NCBI GenBank assembly: GCA_015501605.1
Contig: JADNRZ010000030.1
Span: 1 to 64,000, forward strand
Length of the DNA: 64,000 nucleotides
Origin: Panaeolus papilionaceus
Lineage: Eukaryota; Basidiomycota; Agaricomycetes; Agaricales
Direction: 5' to 3'
Shown: piece by piece, positions 23,820 through 34,667 of the stretch
Layout of the letters: each line of letters starts with the position of its first letter
How positions within the stretch are numbered: the stretch's first letter is position 1
Made by a program: the position numbers and the translations under genes
Notes under the pieces: generated by a model
Told to the model about the DNA's origin: nothing
Seen by the model: the letters and a program-made list of their open reading frames with translations, nothing else
The model's database searches: none

Positions 23820-24389
23820 GTCGAGTGCCCCTTTCGCCTTTGATGAGGCAGATACGGCAGGGCAAGATCCCATTCTGCCCTTTCATCCACATCATCATCG
23901 AAACCGCAGGCATGTCTCCAAAAGTGAGAAGTAGGTGGGCGCGGAGTGTGAAAAGGGTCTTGGAGATGCCATCAAAAGCTTCAATGCCTGACTCCAATGC
24001 GATGAGTTCCTGAGCAAGGGGCCAGAAAAAGGAGTCCCAGTCCTGTGGCTTTCTGGGCCCAGGGATGGTCCTGATGTGAATAATGTACTTCTTCTGGACA
24101 CGATGGGTAGGGGGGATGTTGTAGTTGAGAAGAATGATAGGCCAACAGGTTTTCTTATGACGTTGATGTGGCCCAAACCCATCTGTTGAGAGTCCTATAG
24201 CGATATCACAGGGATCAGAAAAGTGCTTTATTGCTTGATTGGGGAGTTCAGTTTGACAGAGCTTGAGATAATGCGTACCAGCGAAGACATCCTGGATAAT
24301 GCCTTCTCTATGCTCAAAGTCGCGTCGGTAAGTCATCAATTCCGCATGAGCAGGATTGGAAGTCATCGCAGACAGGCGCGGAATAAGTG

Positions 24390-25251
24390 AGGACTTTGCT
24401 GTTGTCCAGGTGTTCTGACCAACTTCCGATCGACTGTCTGACTGTCGACTGACAGTCGGTCAAGTGTCGGTCTGGCAATTTTACATAAATGTGACTTTCA
24501 GGGTAGAATGTCACACTGATGGGATCAACTGTCAACCGACTTCCAACTGACTTCCGATCGACTGTCGGTCCACTGCCAGTTTCCCTGCCAAAATTGGACC
24601 GACCATCAACTTTTTACATCGGATGTTCGACCAACTGTCGGTCAGTCAATCGAACATTGACCGACATTGTCGATTGACTGTCAGTCAACTTATGTTTTCA
24701 AGAAACCCTGTTGTGGGTATTTCCTAATTTAGCTCAATCTGTGACATGTATATATGTCACAGTTTTTAAAAATCTGATCTAAGCCAATATAGACTAGATA
24801 CTATCTGTTACATAAGACTATGTGACATGTGACAATCATGTTAGGTCATGTCTACAGGTATACATGTAGACACACATTTTATCTATACTACTATATTACA
24901 TGCTGAGTCAGCTAGATCTGTGACATATTATATGTCACATGTCACAATCAAAAATAGATCTAAGCTGAGATAGCCTGCTAATTTACTGTGACTACTCAAT
25001 GCCATCTGTCACGAAAGACTATGTGACATGTGACAATACATGTAGACTGTCACAAACATCATAAAAAAGATCATAAGGGTTTCACACATGATAAAATAGA
25101 ATAATGCAATGTGTGACATGAGATTGTCACATCTTCTCACAGTACACAATCTACCCCAAACAGCTGTTTTTCACACAAAAACACTTTTTGCAAAAGTCGA
25201 TCAAAAGTCGATTGACTGTCAATCGGAACATCTGGGCCAGTGCAAAGTACT
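24390..25251. mobile_element. non-autonomous Mutator-like element, 862 bp
   Basis: The inverted ends (AGGACTTTGC... and AGTACTTTGC..., about 20 of 26 bases matching) are flanked by the 10-bp direct repeat GGAATAAGTG at 24380-24389 and 25252-25261. A 9-11-bp duplication suggests a MULE. The interior is non-coding and packed with GACTGTCGGTC-type inverted motifs (24420-24690) and TGTGACATGTGACAAT motifs (24740-25130). It splits the Tnp2 coding frame exactly between YLPLIP and RLSAMTSNP. Confidence 0.7.
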
Positions 25252-26490
25252 GGAATAAGTGGAAGATAGTTGAAGTGGTTTCTGGGGGCATTTCGGGCAG
25301 TGAGTCTAGCCTGCTTGCAGTGGGGGCACTTGTCGAGGTTGGCATAGGGTCCAACAAAGCATATACAGCTGTTAATGCAGCAGTCATACCGCACAGCATC
25401 GAAGCCAGAAATCTGGCGAGCTCGTTTTTTTGTGACCTTGAGGCTGATGTGGTGGTCATTTGGGTATGTTTGAGCAAGTCAAGCGAATGTGTGTTCGGTG
25501 ATATGGTCTTCAACTTTGAGGACAAGAGGGCGCAATATTGTGAGATCATCCTCATCAAGACCCGTTTGCTGAGCAGCTGAGAACATGTAGCAGAGAGTGA
25601 GTATATAAAAGATATATTTCTAAAGCATGGAACATACCATGTAGTCTGACTGCAGCATCCTGAGCAGCTTGGTGGCGAGTAGCCGACGCCACAGCTGTGA
25701 TGAAGTCCAGATCGTCCTCCTGAGCAAAGTTTTCTTCATCATGTTCAGAACTTGTCTGCTCGTCATTGTTTCCGTCACCCTCATCGCCGTTCTCGTTGAT
25801 TTCACTGTCCTCCTGATGGACCTTGCAGAGTGCAGCTGCGTCCTCATCCTCTTCCTCATCCTCATCCTCTTCCTCTTCCTCTTCCTCTTGCGCATCCTGT
25901 CCGTCTTCCTCTTCCTGTCCCTGTCCGTCTTCCTTTTCCTCTGCTTCCTCGTCCTCCTCGTCCTCACTAGGATGATCTGCAATGAACTTTGCATGCATGA
26001 ATCGCTTGTTCAGACAAGAGGATATTGGCCAGCAACTGGATTTAGCTTCTGCAAGCCTTTTGGAGTAGTGTTGAATTGCTGGTTGTTGGTAGGGCTCTGA
26101 GGCAGTGGTGTCCATCGGAGATGCGGGGGAAGGAGGACTCATTGCTGGCAAGTAGTGCATCTCTTGCTCAGGTCGGCGACACACTGTGGTTGGCTCTGGT
26201 TCATCAGGCTCAAGTTGCTGAAGCTCCTGTTGGAAACCAAGAGGGTGTTGGAGTTGCTCATCCTCCTGTTGGAAAGCAGAGAAGCTATGGTCAATGGCTA
26301 GCTCTGGGTTGGAAGCAGGGCCGTCGTCAACATCCATGGTGTCAGGATTGTATTGCCCTGCCACAGCACATTGTATTTGGAGGGATAACGGGCCTCCACC
26401 CTCACGATGTGAGCGTAGTGTGTTGTAGGTGACCTTCTCATTGCAACCACAGTTGCAATCATAGAGCTTCTGGCGACGCTTAGGAGCCAT

Positions 26491-26838
26491 TAAAGTGGGG
26501 ATTGAATCTACTGAGGGTGGATAGCAAAAAAAACACAACATTTATAGTGCTGGGACATTGTAAAATGCCAGAAGGAGGAACTGCAGGTTGTGGAGTGTCT
26601 TGATACCAATAGTAGAGTACTGAAAACAATGTCAGCTTGTGTGGGATTTTCATCGGATATTTGACTCATTTGACGCACCAAAGTGTGTGAGACGTAACAA
26701 GGCATTACACAAGAGAAGGTATGGAGGTAATTGTCTTCTGGATAAGTATGTAAGTCTTCAGAAAATGGTGGGTTGAGAGACAAAAGCTTACCGCGAAGCT
26801 TGGACTGGTAGGAATGAGTCATAATAGAAAACACAACT
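26491..26838. other. upstream region of the Tnp2 gene
   Basis: No gene. This should contain the transposase promoter (minus strand). The motif array starts at its right end. Confidence 0.35.
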
Positions 26839-29010
26839 GACGCAAAGTCAAAGTTGTATACCAATGCTCCTGACCGATACAAAATCAAAGTCAGGAGACA
26901 CCAGTAAGATCTGCCCAACTGACACAAAGTCAAAGTTGGGAGTTGTATCGCTGAGAAAACCCCTGTAATGGTCTTCAGTTGTGAAGATCACAGCTAAGGT
27001 TCAGCCTTTTTGTTTTGTTAAACAATAACATTGAAACACGTACCACTGAACTGGGTATCAAATTTCAAGAAATGCACCCTGTAACGATGTGACAATGCAG
27101 GTCAACACTGCACCATTGAGGGTTCTCATGATATCTAGGTGTGAATAGTGTTCGAGCTCAATGTCGAATCTATATGAGAGCATCATTATTAACATAGTGT
27201 AAGCATGAAACATGGGAATTTACCCAGGTTGCAAGAGTGTAGTTGTGAGAGCGGTGAGGTTTGACATGGAAATGTAGTCATAAGTCTTGCTGGTGAGATC
27301 GATATACAACTGACCCAAAGTCAAGGTTGTATTAACCTAGAGTGACTCAAAGTCAACTCTCTAGGGCTTCGGCTTGAGTGACTCAAAGTCAAACTCGCAC
27401 CTGAAGCAGGGATGAGGAGGATGGTACGTGGGGAGATAAACATAGACATGATGGTAAGAGGAGAGGGACTTTACTGCTGGCCAGAAGTTATCAAATCATG
27501 ATGTCACAAAAACCTTAAGGACAAATGTGACCGGGTTTTTGTGACACAAATTGAGTTGCAACAGCCCCACATACTTGTCCATCAGCACCACCAGCACCTC
27601 TGCCAACACACCTCACATCTCCTTCATTTCAAAGCCAATACATGTAATTCTTGGCCCAGGTAAGTCGCTTAGTATGCACCTATATAAAAATAAAAACACT
27701 CACCTTTTTTTAGGTTTCCTTACCTTTCTCGCTGTTGGTGAGAACGGTCTCCATGGACAATCCTCCCACCACCTCCCATCCTCCTTCCAACTTTCATGCA
27801 GCATTGTTTAATTACTAGCAGGGGTTCTCTGATATCGTATGAAGGTTTGACTTTGGGTCGCCTGAGTACCAGAGGTGCATATCTGAGGGTTTGACTTTGG
27901 GTCGCCCAAAGATGGTAAGGTAGAGGACATCCATTTACGACGAACCTCACGTGATGAGCGTGACAGATCCAAATATATCAAAATCATGTAAAATCGCTGA
28001 TAATACACGATAATTAAGCATTTAGGGATACATTGTACAGAATATAAGGCCAGAGCACTAATTGAATGATAATTATACATGTAAATCCCAACTTTGGTGA
28101 TTATCGGAGAAAAAATGGCTGAGAAGAGGCCGGAATATGTCCAGCAGTGCTCTGGGGCGCACAGTACAGCACACACAGAGACATACCCCACCCGCCCAAG
28201 TGCATGATGCCACTCAAAAGTCTTGCTAACAGGACAAGGGTCCAGAATCTCAAAGGAAGGGAAGGTGCACCCCCAGCCAAGCGGCAGAAAACAAGTTCTA
28301 CAACCAAATCTCAGCAAAAAGAGAATACCCCTATAGAGGTGGGCACACAACATATGGTCGAAAAAAGCACCTATATTAATATTAACACTTAGTCATCCCT
28401 TAAATCATCAAAACCACGTCCAGTTCTATCTAATTTCACCAATGAGCCAGCCTCCACACCAACCTTGACTGAATTTCAGGTCAATATTTCGGTACCACCA
28501 CAACAAGCACCGAATTATGGCGGAGCTTCAATGTGCTGATATTTCTTAGATTCACATGCTTTGTCATTCATGCGAACACCATTTTATTTTCTCCTCTACA
28601 CAACGAATATCCACTTGTAAACTTAATAATTTTAGATCTATATAGCTTTTTATCTGTAATATTGTGCTCAGGCCTCCGATTGTCTATATATTTTCCTGAT
28701 TCCACGATAATAGCATAATCTATAGCTACCTTGCCTATGTTGCGACCCTGTCGTCCGATTTTGGATAGGCTTGTCACAAATAATAACGCTCACGTGAGGT
28801 TCGTCGTAAATGGATGTCCTCTACCTTATCAGTATTCCAGTATGAGGGTTTGACTTTGTGTCACCCAAGTCTGGTCTGCTACCCATATACCTGTGTTTGA
28901 CTTTGGGTCCAATTCTGGTCTTCGCACTGGGGTGCATATGCCTGGGTTTGACTTTGGGTCGCCCAGGAGAGCATCCTTGTGCTCCAGCATAAGGGTTTGA
29001 CTCTGTCGCC
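26839..29010. repeat. array of about 12 GACNCAAAGTCAA motifs with an orientation switch
   Basis: Six copies read GACNCAAAGTCAA on the plus strand (near 26839, 26884 weak, 26921, 27312, 27344, 27374). Six read the inverse TTGACTTTGNGTC (near 27848, 27892, 28848, 28892, 28945, 28996). The switch lies between 27385 and 27846. The array fills the gap between the divergent Tnp2 gene and the gene at 29174. It could be transposase-binding subterminal repeats of an older element or a shared regulatory array. No gene is apparent in the gaps. Confidence 0.6.
27916..28829. mobile_element. MITE-like element with ~40-bp perfect TIRs
   Basis: TAAGGTAGAGGACATCC... at 27916-27954 is repeated in reverse at 28791-28829, about 39-40 bp without mismatch, followed by more diverged inner arms. 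There is no coding frame. No certain target duplication was found. It lies within the motif array, separating plus-oriented motif copies. Confidence 0.55.
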
Positions 29011-29173
29011 CAAGTCTGGTCTCACTCTTCAGCCTTTTCGGTCATTTCTCAGTATCTGACCCTCGATCTCATGGTATTCTTTCCTTGCAGACATTGGTAT
29101 GTTGTTTTGTCTAGTGGCTTAACTTGTATCTCACAACCATTTACAGTGTGCTCAATTCGCACCTCCAACAAGA

Positions 29174-30142
29174 ATGCCTCTTCCCTTGAACTCTCGAACT
29201 CTGCTTGTGCATCGCAATCCAAATGGTATGTTCTCTCCTTTCCTTACCACAATATCTTTTTTCACCTGTTCATCAGTTGCACTCTCTCCATACGATGGCA
29301 AAGTTGGCGCCATGATTGGGGATTATATTTACACCACACCCAATCAATCCTTCATCCCATTGCCACTATATGGTGATCGCAAGGTCCTGGTTCGCCAGAA
29401 CTATCGTTATGGTGTCGACGACCACACTCAGTGGCCTCAGCCATACAGCAAACTCGTTCCTCATCTGGCAGTTATCCCGCAGAAACCCACTGACCCCAAC
29501 GATCCTCTCGCCCCTCTATGGTACAACCCACAGGAGTCGCATTTCGTCCAGTTGTCCCCAGGGACAATAGCTTCTGCTATCGGCATACTAGACCCAATAT
29601 TCCTCGCACCACTTGCAGCCATCGCAAAGGATTTACACCTCCGATTTTTCTCTTACGCAAAGTCGTTACTGGAGGGGACAAAACCCAATGCTGTAGCCGC
29701 CTGTTTGGAGAGGATCAGCGGATTCGCCCTCAACCGTCTTTCGTCGTTGAAAACGTCATGGACTCGAATACGCTTTACCCTTACAGAACTTCAATGCTTG
29801 CTCCTTGAGCTTCGCCCCTGCCTTGACTACCTTGAGATTTACAAACCTATGATGGATTTCTCCTCCATAACGCCATCCAATCCTTCAATCGCCTATACCA
29901 TTGGTGCATTCACCACAAATGCTAGAGTGGTTGAAGAATTTAGCTCCGTAGGAATACCGGTCTGGTTTGTTCATCGCCAAAACATATCAGACTTTGGGAA
30001 TAATGTACTTGCAGAAGTTGAACCAATCGATTACTGCAAGTGTTTGGTGATGGAGAAGCACCCTGACTTTCCTCCAGTGTTCAAGGGGAACTGGGATGCA
30101 GACTCGTTCACTGTTGTCATACATGTCCTGCAATTTTCCTGA
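29174..30142 (+). CDS. agaricomycete hypothetical protein (expanded family), 3' end disrupted
   Basis: A first exon is visible (MPLPLNSRTLLVHRNPN, to 29225), then a 51-bp intron (GTATGT...CATCAG) and a second exon from 29277. Upstream exons may exist. Recognisable family phrases are SPYDGKVGAMIGDYIYTTPNQSF near the start and, further on, LLLELRPCLDYLEIYKPMMD, TIGAFTTNARV and GIPVWFVH. I know these only as a large uncharacterised family in mushroom genomes, with no assigned function. The frame stops at 30142. A Ser/Pro-rich tail seen in another frame (30150-30262) suggests a frameshift, and the family A LTR begins at 30263. It is divergent from the Tnp2 gene across the motif array. Product and activity are unknown. 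Confidence 0.55.
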   Translation: MPLPLNSRTLLVHRNPNGMFSPFLTTISFFTCSSVALSPYDGKVGAMIGDYIYTTPNQSFIPLPLYGDRKVLVRQNYRYGVDDHTQWPQPYSKLVPHLAVIPQKPTDPNDPLAPLWYNPQESHFVQLSPGTIASAIGILDPIFLAPLAAIAKDLHLRFFSYAKSLLEGTKPNAVAACLERISGFALNRLSSLKTSWTRIRFTLTELQCLLLELRPCLDYLEIYKPMMDFSSITPSNPSIAYTIGAFTTNARVVEEFSSVGIPVWFVHRQNISDFGNNVLAEVEPIDYCKCLVMEKHPDFPPVFKGNWDADSFTVVIHVLQFS

Positions 30143-30262
30143 CATTGGCTGAGCAGTCCCAACCCCTTTTCCAATCCCGCACCATTGTCTTCACCATCTT
30201 CCTCAACACCCTCCTCTACTCCACAAGCATCGTCATCGTCACCAAGAGTCACTCAGCAAACC

Positions 30263-30841
30263 TGTTACGCTATATCTTTTGTCCTTCGTACTCTCACTAT
30301 GCCCCTATCTTTTCTTCATCTTATCGGACTATTATCTTATCTTCGTGTACTATCATCTCTCTTTGTACTTGTAGCTCGTCTTATCTCCTTATCTTTTCCT
30401 TTTCTCACTCCACTTCCAATTCCTATCCATGACTCGACTCCTGACTCATCTCTCTCACACTTATGACTCATTTCCTACCATATTCTCTTACACGTTCCTT
30501 TATGACTCCTTTACCTTGTCTTCTGACTCTTATTTATCTTGCGCACAGACCTCTTGTATTGCGCACGGACCATTAGCTTTACGTATATAAACCCCAGTAT
30601 TATACCCTATGTTCTTTAGCTAGTTCTTTAACTACAATAGAACGATCACTTCTACTGGATTTCTTTTACTCGCTCTCTGCTAAGACAATACCATCGAGCG
30701 ATCACTCAAAGTGGCATTCTTAGTTAGATATTCTTTAACTCCGAACGTATCTCACCAAACCGACTCCGACTTCACCTTCGAACTCTGTTCTTGTTGACTC
30801 TACGGCCGGACTTGTACGCGCTGAACAAGTCAACCGTAACA
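30263..30841 (+). repeat. 5' LTR, family A copy 2
   Basis: 579 bp from TGTTACG to CGTAACA, similar to 709-1295. It contains a TATA box at 30584-30591. Confidence 0.8.
30584..30591 (+). promoter_or_regulatory. LTR TATA box, family A copy 2
   Basis: TATATAAA, 33 nt upstream of TAGCTAGTTCTTT (30617-30629), the sequence complementary to the PBS. Confidence 0.6.
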
Positions 30842-30854
30842 AAAGAACTAGCTA
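30842..30854 (+). other. self-priming primer-binding site, family A copy 2
   Basis: AAAGAACTAGCTA immediately follows the LTR and is a 13-nt perfect complement of LTR 30617-30629. Confidence 0.7.
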
Positions 30855-30866
30855 TCTCCACGTATA

Positions 30867-32678
30867 CTGTCCGTCGTTGACGTCGACAGTCCCCCACCCA
30901 TACTCAAGACGGCACCCACGAAGGCAAACAAGCCCGGACGACTTAGATCAGGATCGACTTCAAGCATAGTCAGAACCCCATCTTTGACCACCGGAGTTAC
31001 CCAAAGACACGGACTCAGATCATCTCCCAGATCCCCAAGAAAAGATGAAGAACGTCCTGAAGAAGAAACCTCGATAACAGCCATCGACGAACTCGGAACG
31101 ACCACCGAGCTGCCCGAAACGCCAGTGGGCCAAGAAGAACGAACCCAAACACCAGAAATACCTCACGACCCTCGCGAACAAGACCTTACTATCAACAGAA
31201 CTCCTGTCTTTTCACACGAAATCCTCAGATACACCGATAACATGTCAACCCCCATGGGAGATATTGCAGGATCTATTTTCAGAGAAACAGCAACTGGCGA
31301 GATCGTAATAGGAGAACCCTATGTACCACAACCAGGAGAATGGGGATACCAGCCAGAAGACACCGACAAAGGAAAAAAGAAGGAACCAGATAGCCCGCCA
31401 GGAGGACCATCCGGAATAATGCCCGGAGGATCCGGAACCCCAGGACCAGGACCAGGAAGACCTGGACCTTCACCACCACCACCTGCCGGAGGAGGAGGGG
31501 GAGGAGGCCCAGCAGGACCAGGAGGCGCCCCACCCCCACCTATCGGAGGAAGAGGAGGGGGAGGAGGAGGACCACCACCACCCGGAGGAGGAGGAGGAGG
31601 ACCCAACCCACCAGGAGGAAACCCACCACAAAATATTGTCGTCCCTATACAGGCACCAGCACGCAGCCAGAAGGAATTATCAATCGGAGCTCCCGAACAG
31701 TTCACTGGAAATCGCTCTAAACTCCGCGACTTTCTCACCCAATGTTACAACTATCTCTTCATCAACAGACACATCTACGATACCGATGAACGAAAGATCG
31801 CCTATGTTCTTTCCCAGTTCGGCAAAGGAGAGAAAGAAAACCGAGAAGCCATGGACTGGAAGAAAGTCTTTCTGATGGAAGCATTCAACACCGCTAGACG
31901 CACTGGTGCCCCGATCACTTATGGAACGTTCCAAGCTTTTATCAATAAGCTCGAACAAGACTTTGGAATACTCCTTGAAGAAGACCAAGCTGATGATCGC
32001 CTCCAAGACCTCAAACAGACTGGAACAGTCGAAGCACACAACACTACATTCAAGAACCTAATGACCCTTTCAGGTTACACTTTCCCCCGAACCCCAAGAG
32101 GACAACCTATTGGAGAAGATGAGAAGAAGATCGTTAGGATGTATCGCCGATCTCTCAAAACTGCGATCAGCAACAAACTCCGCACCAACCGCGATCCCCC
32201 TATCACCCTTCAAGAATGGATGGACCGAGCAGCCGAAGCCGATGCAATCTGGAGGGAGACCAATCCCTTCATTTCCAAGAACTCAGCACCTCGCCGCTTT
32301 ACGTCTAACCAGATGGGATTTAATTTCGCCCGACCTAGGCAAATTAATCTCACCGAAACCGAACGCCTCAACCACGTCAAGAAAGGAGAATGCTTCAAAT
32401 GCCACCAACCAGGACACATTGCCCGTGACTGCCCAACCCGAAACACTGGAAACCTAGGATACTGACAGAACTATGGAACGCCCTCAGCCAGAGGACCAGG
32501 CAATAAACCTGGAGGACCAGGAGGAAGAACTGGGACGACCCCAAACAACTATGCCAACAACTCGTACGCTAAAGATCCGAAAGAATTTGTCAAACATATC
32601 CGTGCCATCTATAGCGAATTGAACGAAGAAGAACGCGCCACCTTTACCTCCGAAATGCAAGAACAGGATTTTGCCTAA
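30867..32678 (+). CDS. gag, family A copy 2 (one internal TGA)
   Basis: One frame is open from about 30867, with the first ATG at 31242. It has an acidic N-terminus, a long Gly/Pro-rich linker (about 31390-31630), a capsid-like region (ELSIGAPEQFTGNRSKLRDFL ... FEAF/TWR-like helices) and one CCHC zinc knuckle (CFKCHQPGHIARDC). A TGA at 32463-32465 interrupts the tail, after which the same frame continues to TAA at 32676-32678, ending EMQEQDFA. The TGA may be CGA after CpG loss. The conserved reading frame upstream of the first ATG, also present in copy 1, leaves the start uncertain. Confidence 0.65.
32666..32672 (+). promoter_or_regulatory. candidate -1 frameshift site GGATTTT
   Basis: In the gag frame the site reads G GAT TTT, then GCC TAA. 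Slipping back one base enters the pol frame, which is open across the gag stop. The spacing (heptamer, 3 nt, stop) equals that of family C at 53266. Confidence 0.45.
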
Positions 32679-34024
32679 AGGGACCTGCCTCGACGTCAGA
32701 CCCTTATATATCTGTATGTTCCGCTTTGATAGCTCACAATGAAACTATTTCTGTCCCCGTAACTATCTCGCGAGAAACCCAGAGAACCGCCAAACCCCTT
32801 TCTATCCATGCACTTCTTGATTCCGGAGCCTCAGGAATTTTCATTGATCAATCATTTGTCCGATCCCATCATTTCCCTTTGACACCTCTTGACACCCCTA
32901 TACGAGTTCGAAACGTTGACGGAACCCCGAACAAAACTGGAACCATTACCAGCAAGACGACCCTCGATATCACGATCTACGGAAAGATCAGAAGAACGGA
33001 ATTCCTAGTGACTGGACTAGGACGGCAGAAGATGATATTAGGACTGCCGTGGCTGCAAGAAACGAACCCTGACATCGACTGGAAGACGGCCTCGTTTAAT
33101 TGGAGGACTTCCATGGAAGAAGAAACAGATCAGGAGATCCACCGAATAGAAACCTGGAACAAAATACCCGATTGGTACCCAACAGACGCCGCCATCTTGG
33201 ACGAAACCGCGATCGCCGCACTAGAATCTCATGTAAGGCTTATGCTGGGGAAGAATACGACTACGAACAGAACAAACACCCTGGAAACTACTACCGACGA
33301 CAAAGTAACAGCATTTATGAAAGAAGGGTTTGCTGAAGAAACCCAAGAAGCCTGGATCCATGCCGCCCTGACCCACTCCCAAGCATTCGCCCAGAAATTT
33401 GACAAGAAACGAGAATCATCCGACCCCCTCGACATCGTCCCTCCACAATATCACCCTTGGATCTCTGTGTTCTCCGAAGAAGCATCTGACACCTTGCCTG
33501 CCCATAAGCCATGGGATCACGAGATCAAACTCAAACCTGATTTCGTCGAGAAATCGTCCAAAGTTTACCCACTCAACCTGGAACAAGAAAGAGCAACTAA
33601 AGAATTTATCGACGAACATCTCAAAAAGGGAACGATCCGCCCTAGCGATTCCCCCCAAGCATCAGGATTCTTCTATGTACCGAAGAAAGACGCCAACTCC
33701 AAACTCCGCCCTTGCCAAGATTACCGCCACCTGAACGAAGGAACTGTCAAGAACACTTATCTGCTACTGCTTGTCACCGACCTCATGGATAAACTCAAAG
33801 GCGCCAAGTATTTCACCAAGCTTGACGTCCGATGGGGCTACAACAATATCCGCATCAAGGAAGGAGACGAATGGAAAGCCGCCTTCAAGACCAAATTCGG
33901 CCTCTTTGAACCCTTGGTCATGTTCTTTGGCCTCTGTAACTCGCCCGCGACGTTCCAATCGATGATGGATAATATCTTCATTAAACAGATTGACAATGGT
34001 TATGTGATCATCTACATGGACGAC
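32669..34024 (+). pseudogene. pol, family A copy 2 (protease and partial reverse transcriptase)
   Basis: The frame is -1 relative to gag. Protease has LLDSGASGIFID, and the linker repeats family features seen in family B (VTGLGRQKMILGLPWL). Reverse transcriptase blocks are FYVPKKD, LRPCQDYRHLNEGTVKN, FTKLDVRWGYNNIRIKEGDEWKAAFKT, FFGLCNSPATFQSMM and IIYMDD. The homology stops immediately after the catalytic YMDD; the thumb, RNase H and integrase are absent, so no functional pol can be made. It is joined to unrelated sequence at about 34025. Confidence 0.75.
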
Positions 34025-34251
34025 CACCCTTTGAGGCTAGATTTATGTATGAGGGAATGTACTTGTACAGTCCCCGGTTATGTGTCCAAACCATAGTTGT
34101 ACAGTCCACTGTACAACTACAGTCCACTGTAGAATAACAGTAGGGGACGATTTCTGGGACGATTTCCGGGGGTGGGGAATGGGTAGGGGGATGGGTAGGG
34201 GTATATAGGGGGTGAAATAGGTCATATTCCGGGGGTAGGAGGATAGGTAGG
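34025..34251. other. unexplained spacer between two gypsy elements
   Basis: It contains overlapping palindromes (GTACAGTCCACTGTAC near 34101-34116) and a GGGTAGGGG-rich stretch (34160-34250). No gene. It may be what remains of a deleted element joining the family A pol to the family B LTR. Confidence 0.3.
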
Positions 34252-34656
34252 TGTAAGGGCACCTCAGACACACACAAGTCCTGGGGGAGATCCAAAGATA
34301 TATATCAGCTCTACATAAATACAGGAAGTAGGCTCACCTGGGGGAGATCCAAAGAGAAAGAGGTAAAGGATCAAACCCAGGTGAAACAGCTATTTAAGTG
34401 ATGAGCTGGCATTGGCATCAGCCTTGATGCCAAACAATGCCTTTGGAAACAAACAAAGGGAAACACAAAGGAATGACTATGTAACAGTGGCAACAACTAA
34501 ATAATGAATGAATGGCAACTAAAGGAGAGTGTAATATAATATCTATGAGTCCATGATATGTCCAGATAATGAGATAGAGCAAAGGAAATGGAGAAAGGAG
34601 AGACAGAGAGATGATAATAAGGAAAGGAATAGGAGGTAGCAGGAGATCCCCTGACA
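34252..34656 (-). repeat. 3' LTR, family B copy 2
   Basis: 405 bp, bounded by TGTAAGGGC and CCCTGACA on the plus strand. Confidence 0.85.
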
Positions 34657-34667
34657 TTACCCCCCCT

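Larger units (their letters stand above)
21658..26490 (-). pseudogene. Tnp2-type (CACTA/En-Spm) transposase, disrupted
   Basis: Minus-strand pieces are: exon 1 26490-25638 (starts MAPKRRQKLYDCNCGC, then a long Glu/Asp-rich stretch), a 61-bp intron with GTATGT...CAG, exon 2 25576-25262 continuing at 24379-23828 and 22419-21786, a 53-bp intron, and exon 21732-21658 ending LLHIAR at the gypsy LTR. Conserved blocks are CINSCICFVGPYANLDKCPHC (Cys-rich), YLPLIP, DIAIGLSTDGFGP, CWPIILLNYN, IPGPRKPQDWDSFFWPL, FTLRAHLLLTFGD and MKGQNGILPCRIC. The exon is broken by clean insertions at 24390-25251 and 22428-23819; removing each with one target copy restores the frame. An in-frame TGA lies at 25481-25479. 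The enzyme would have mobilised the host CACTA element; it is now dead. Confidence 0.85.
30263..34024 (+). mobile_element. gypsy family A copy 2, 3'-truncated
   Basis: 5' LTR 30263-30841, PBS 30842-30854, gag to 32678, pol from 32669 to an abrupt end right after the reverse-transcriptase YMDD at 34024. RNase H, integrase and the 3' LTR are missing. It is the same family as the minus-strand copy at 1-1295. Confidence 0.8.

Noticed and set aside
25620..26100. Arg/Met-rich minus frame and Leu/Phe-rich plus frame over the acidic Tnp2 region
   Set aside because: Other-frame readings of a GA-rich repeat encoding the Glu/Asp run.
31279..31738. Pro-rich and Leu/Val-rich minus frames over family A gag
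   Set aside because: Antisense of the Gly/Pro-rich gag linker.
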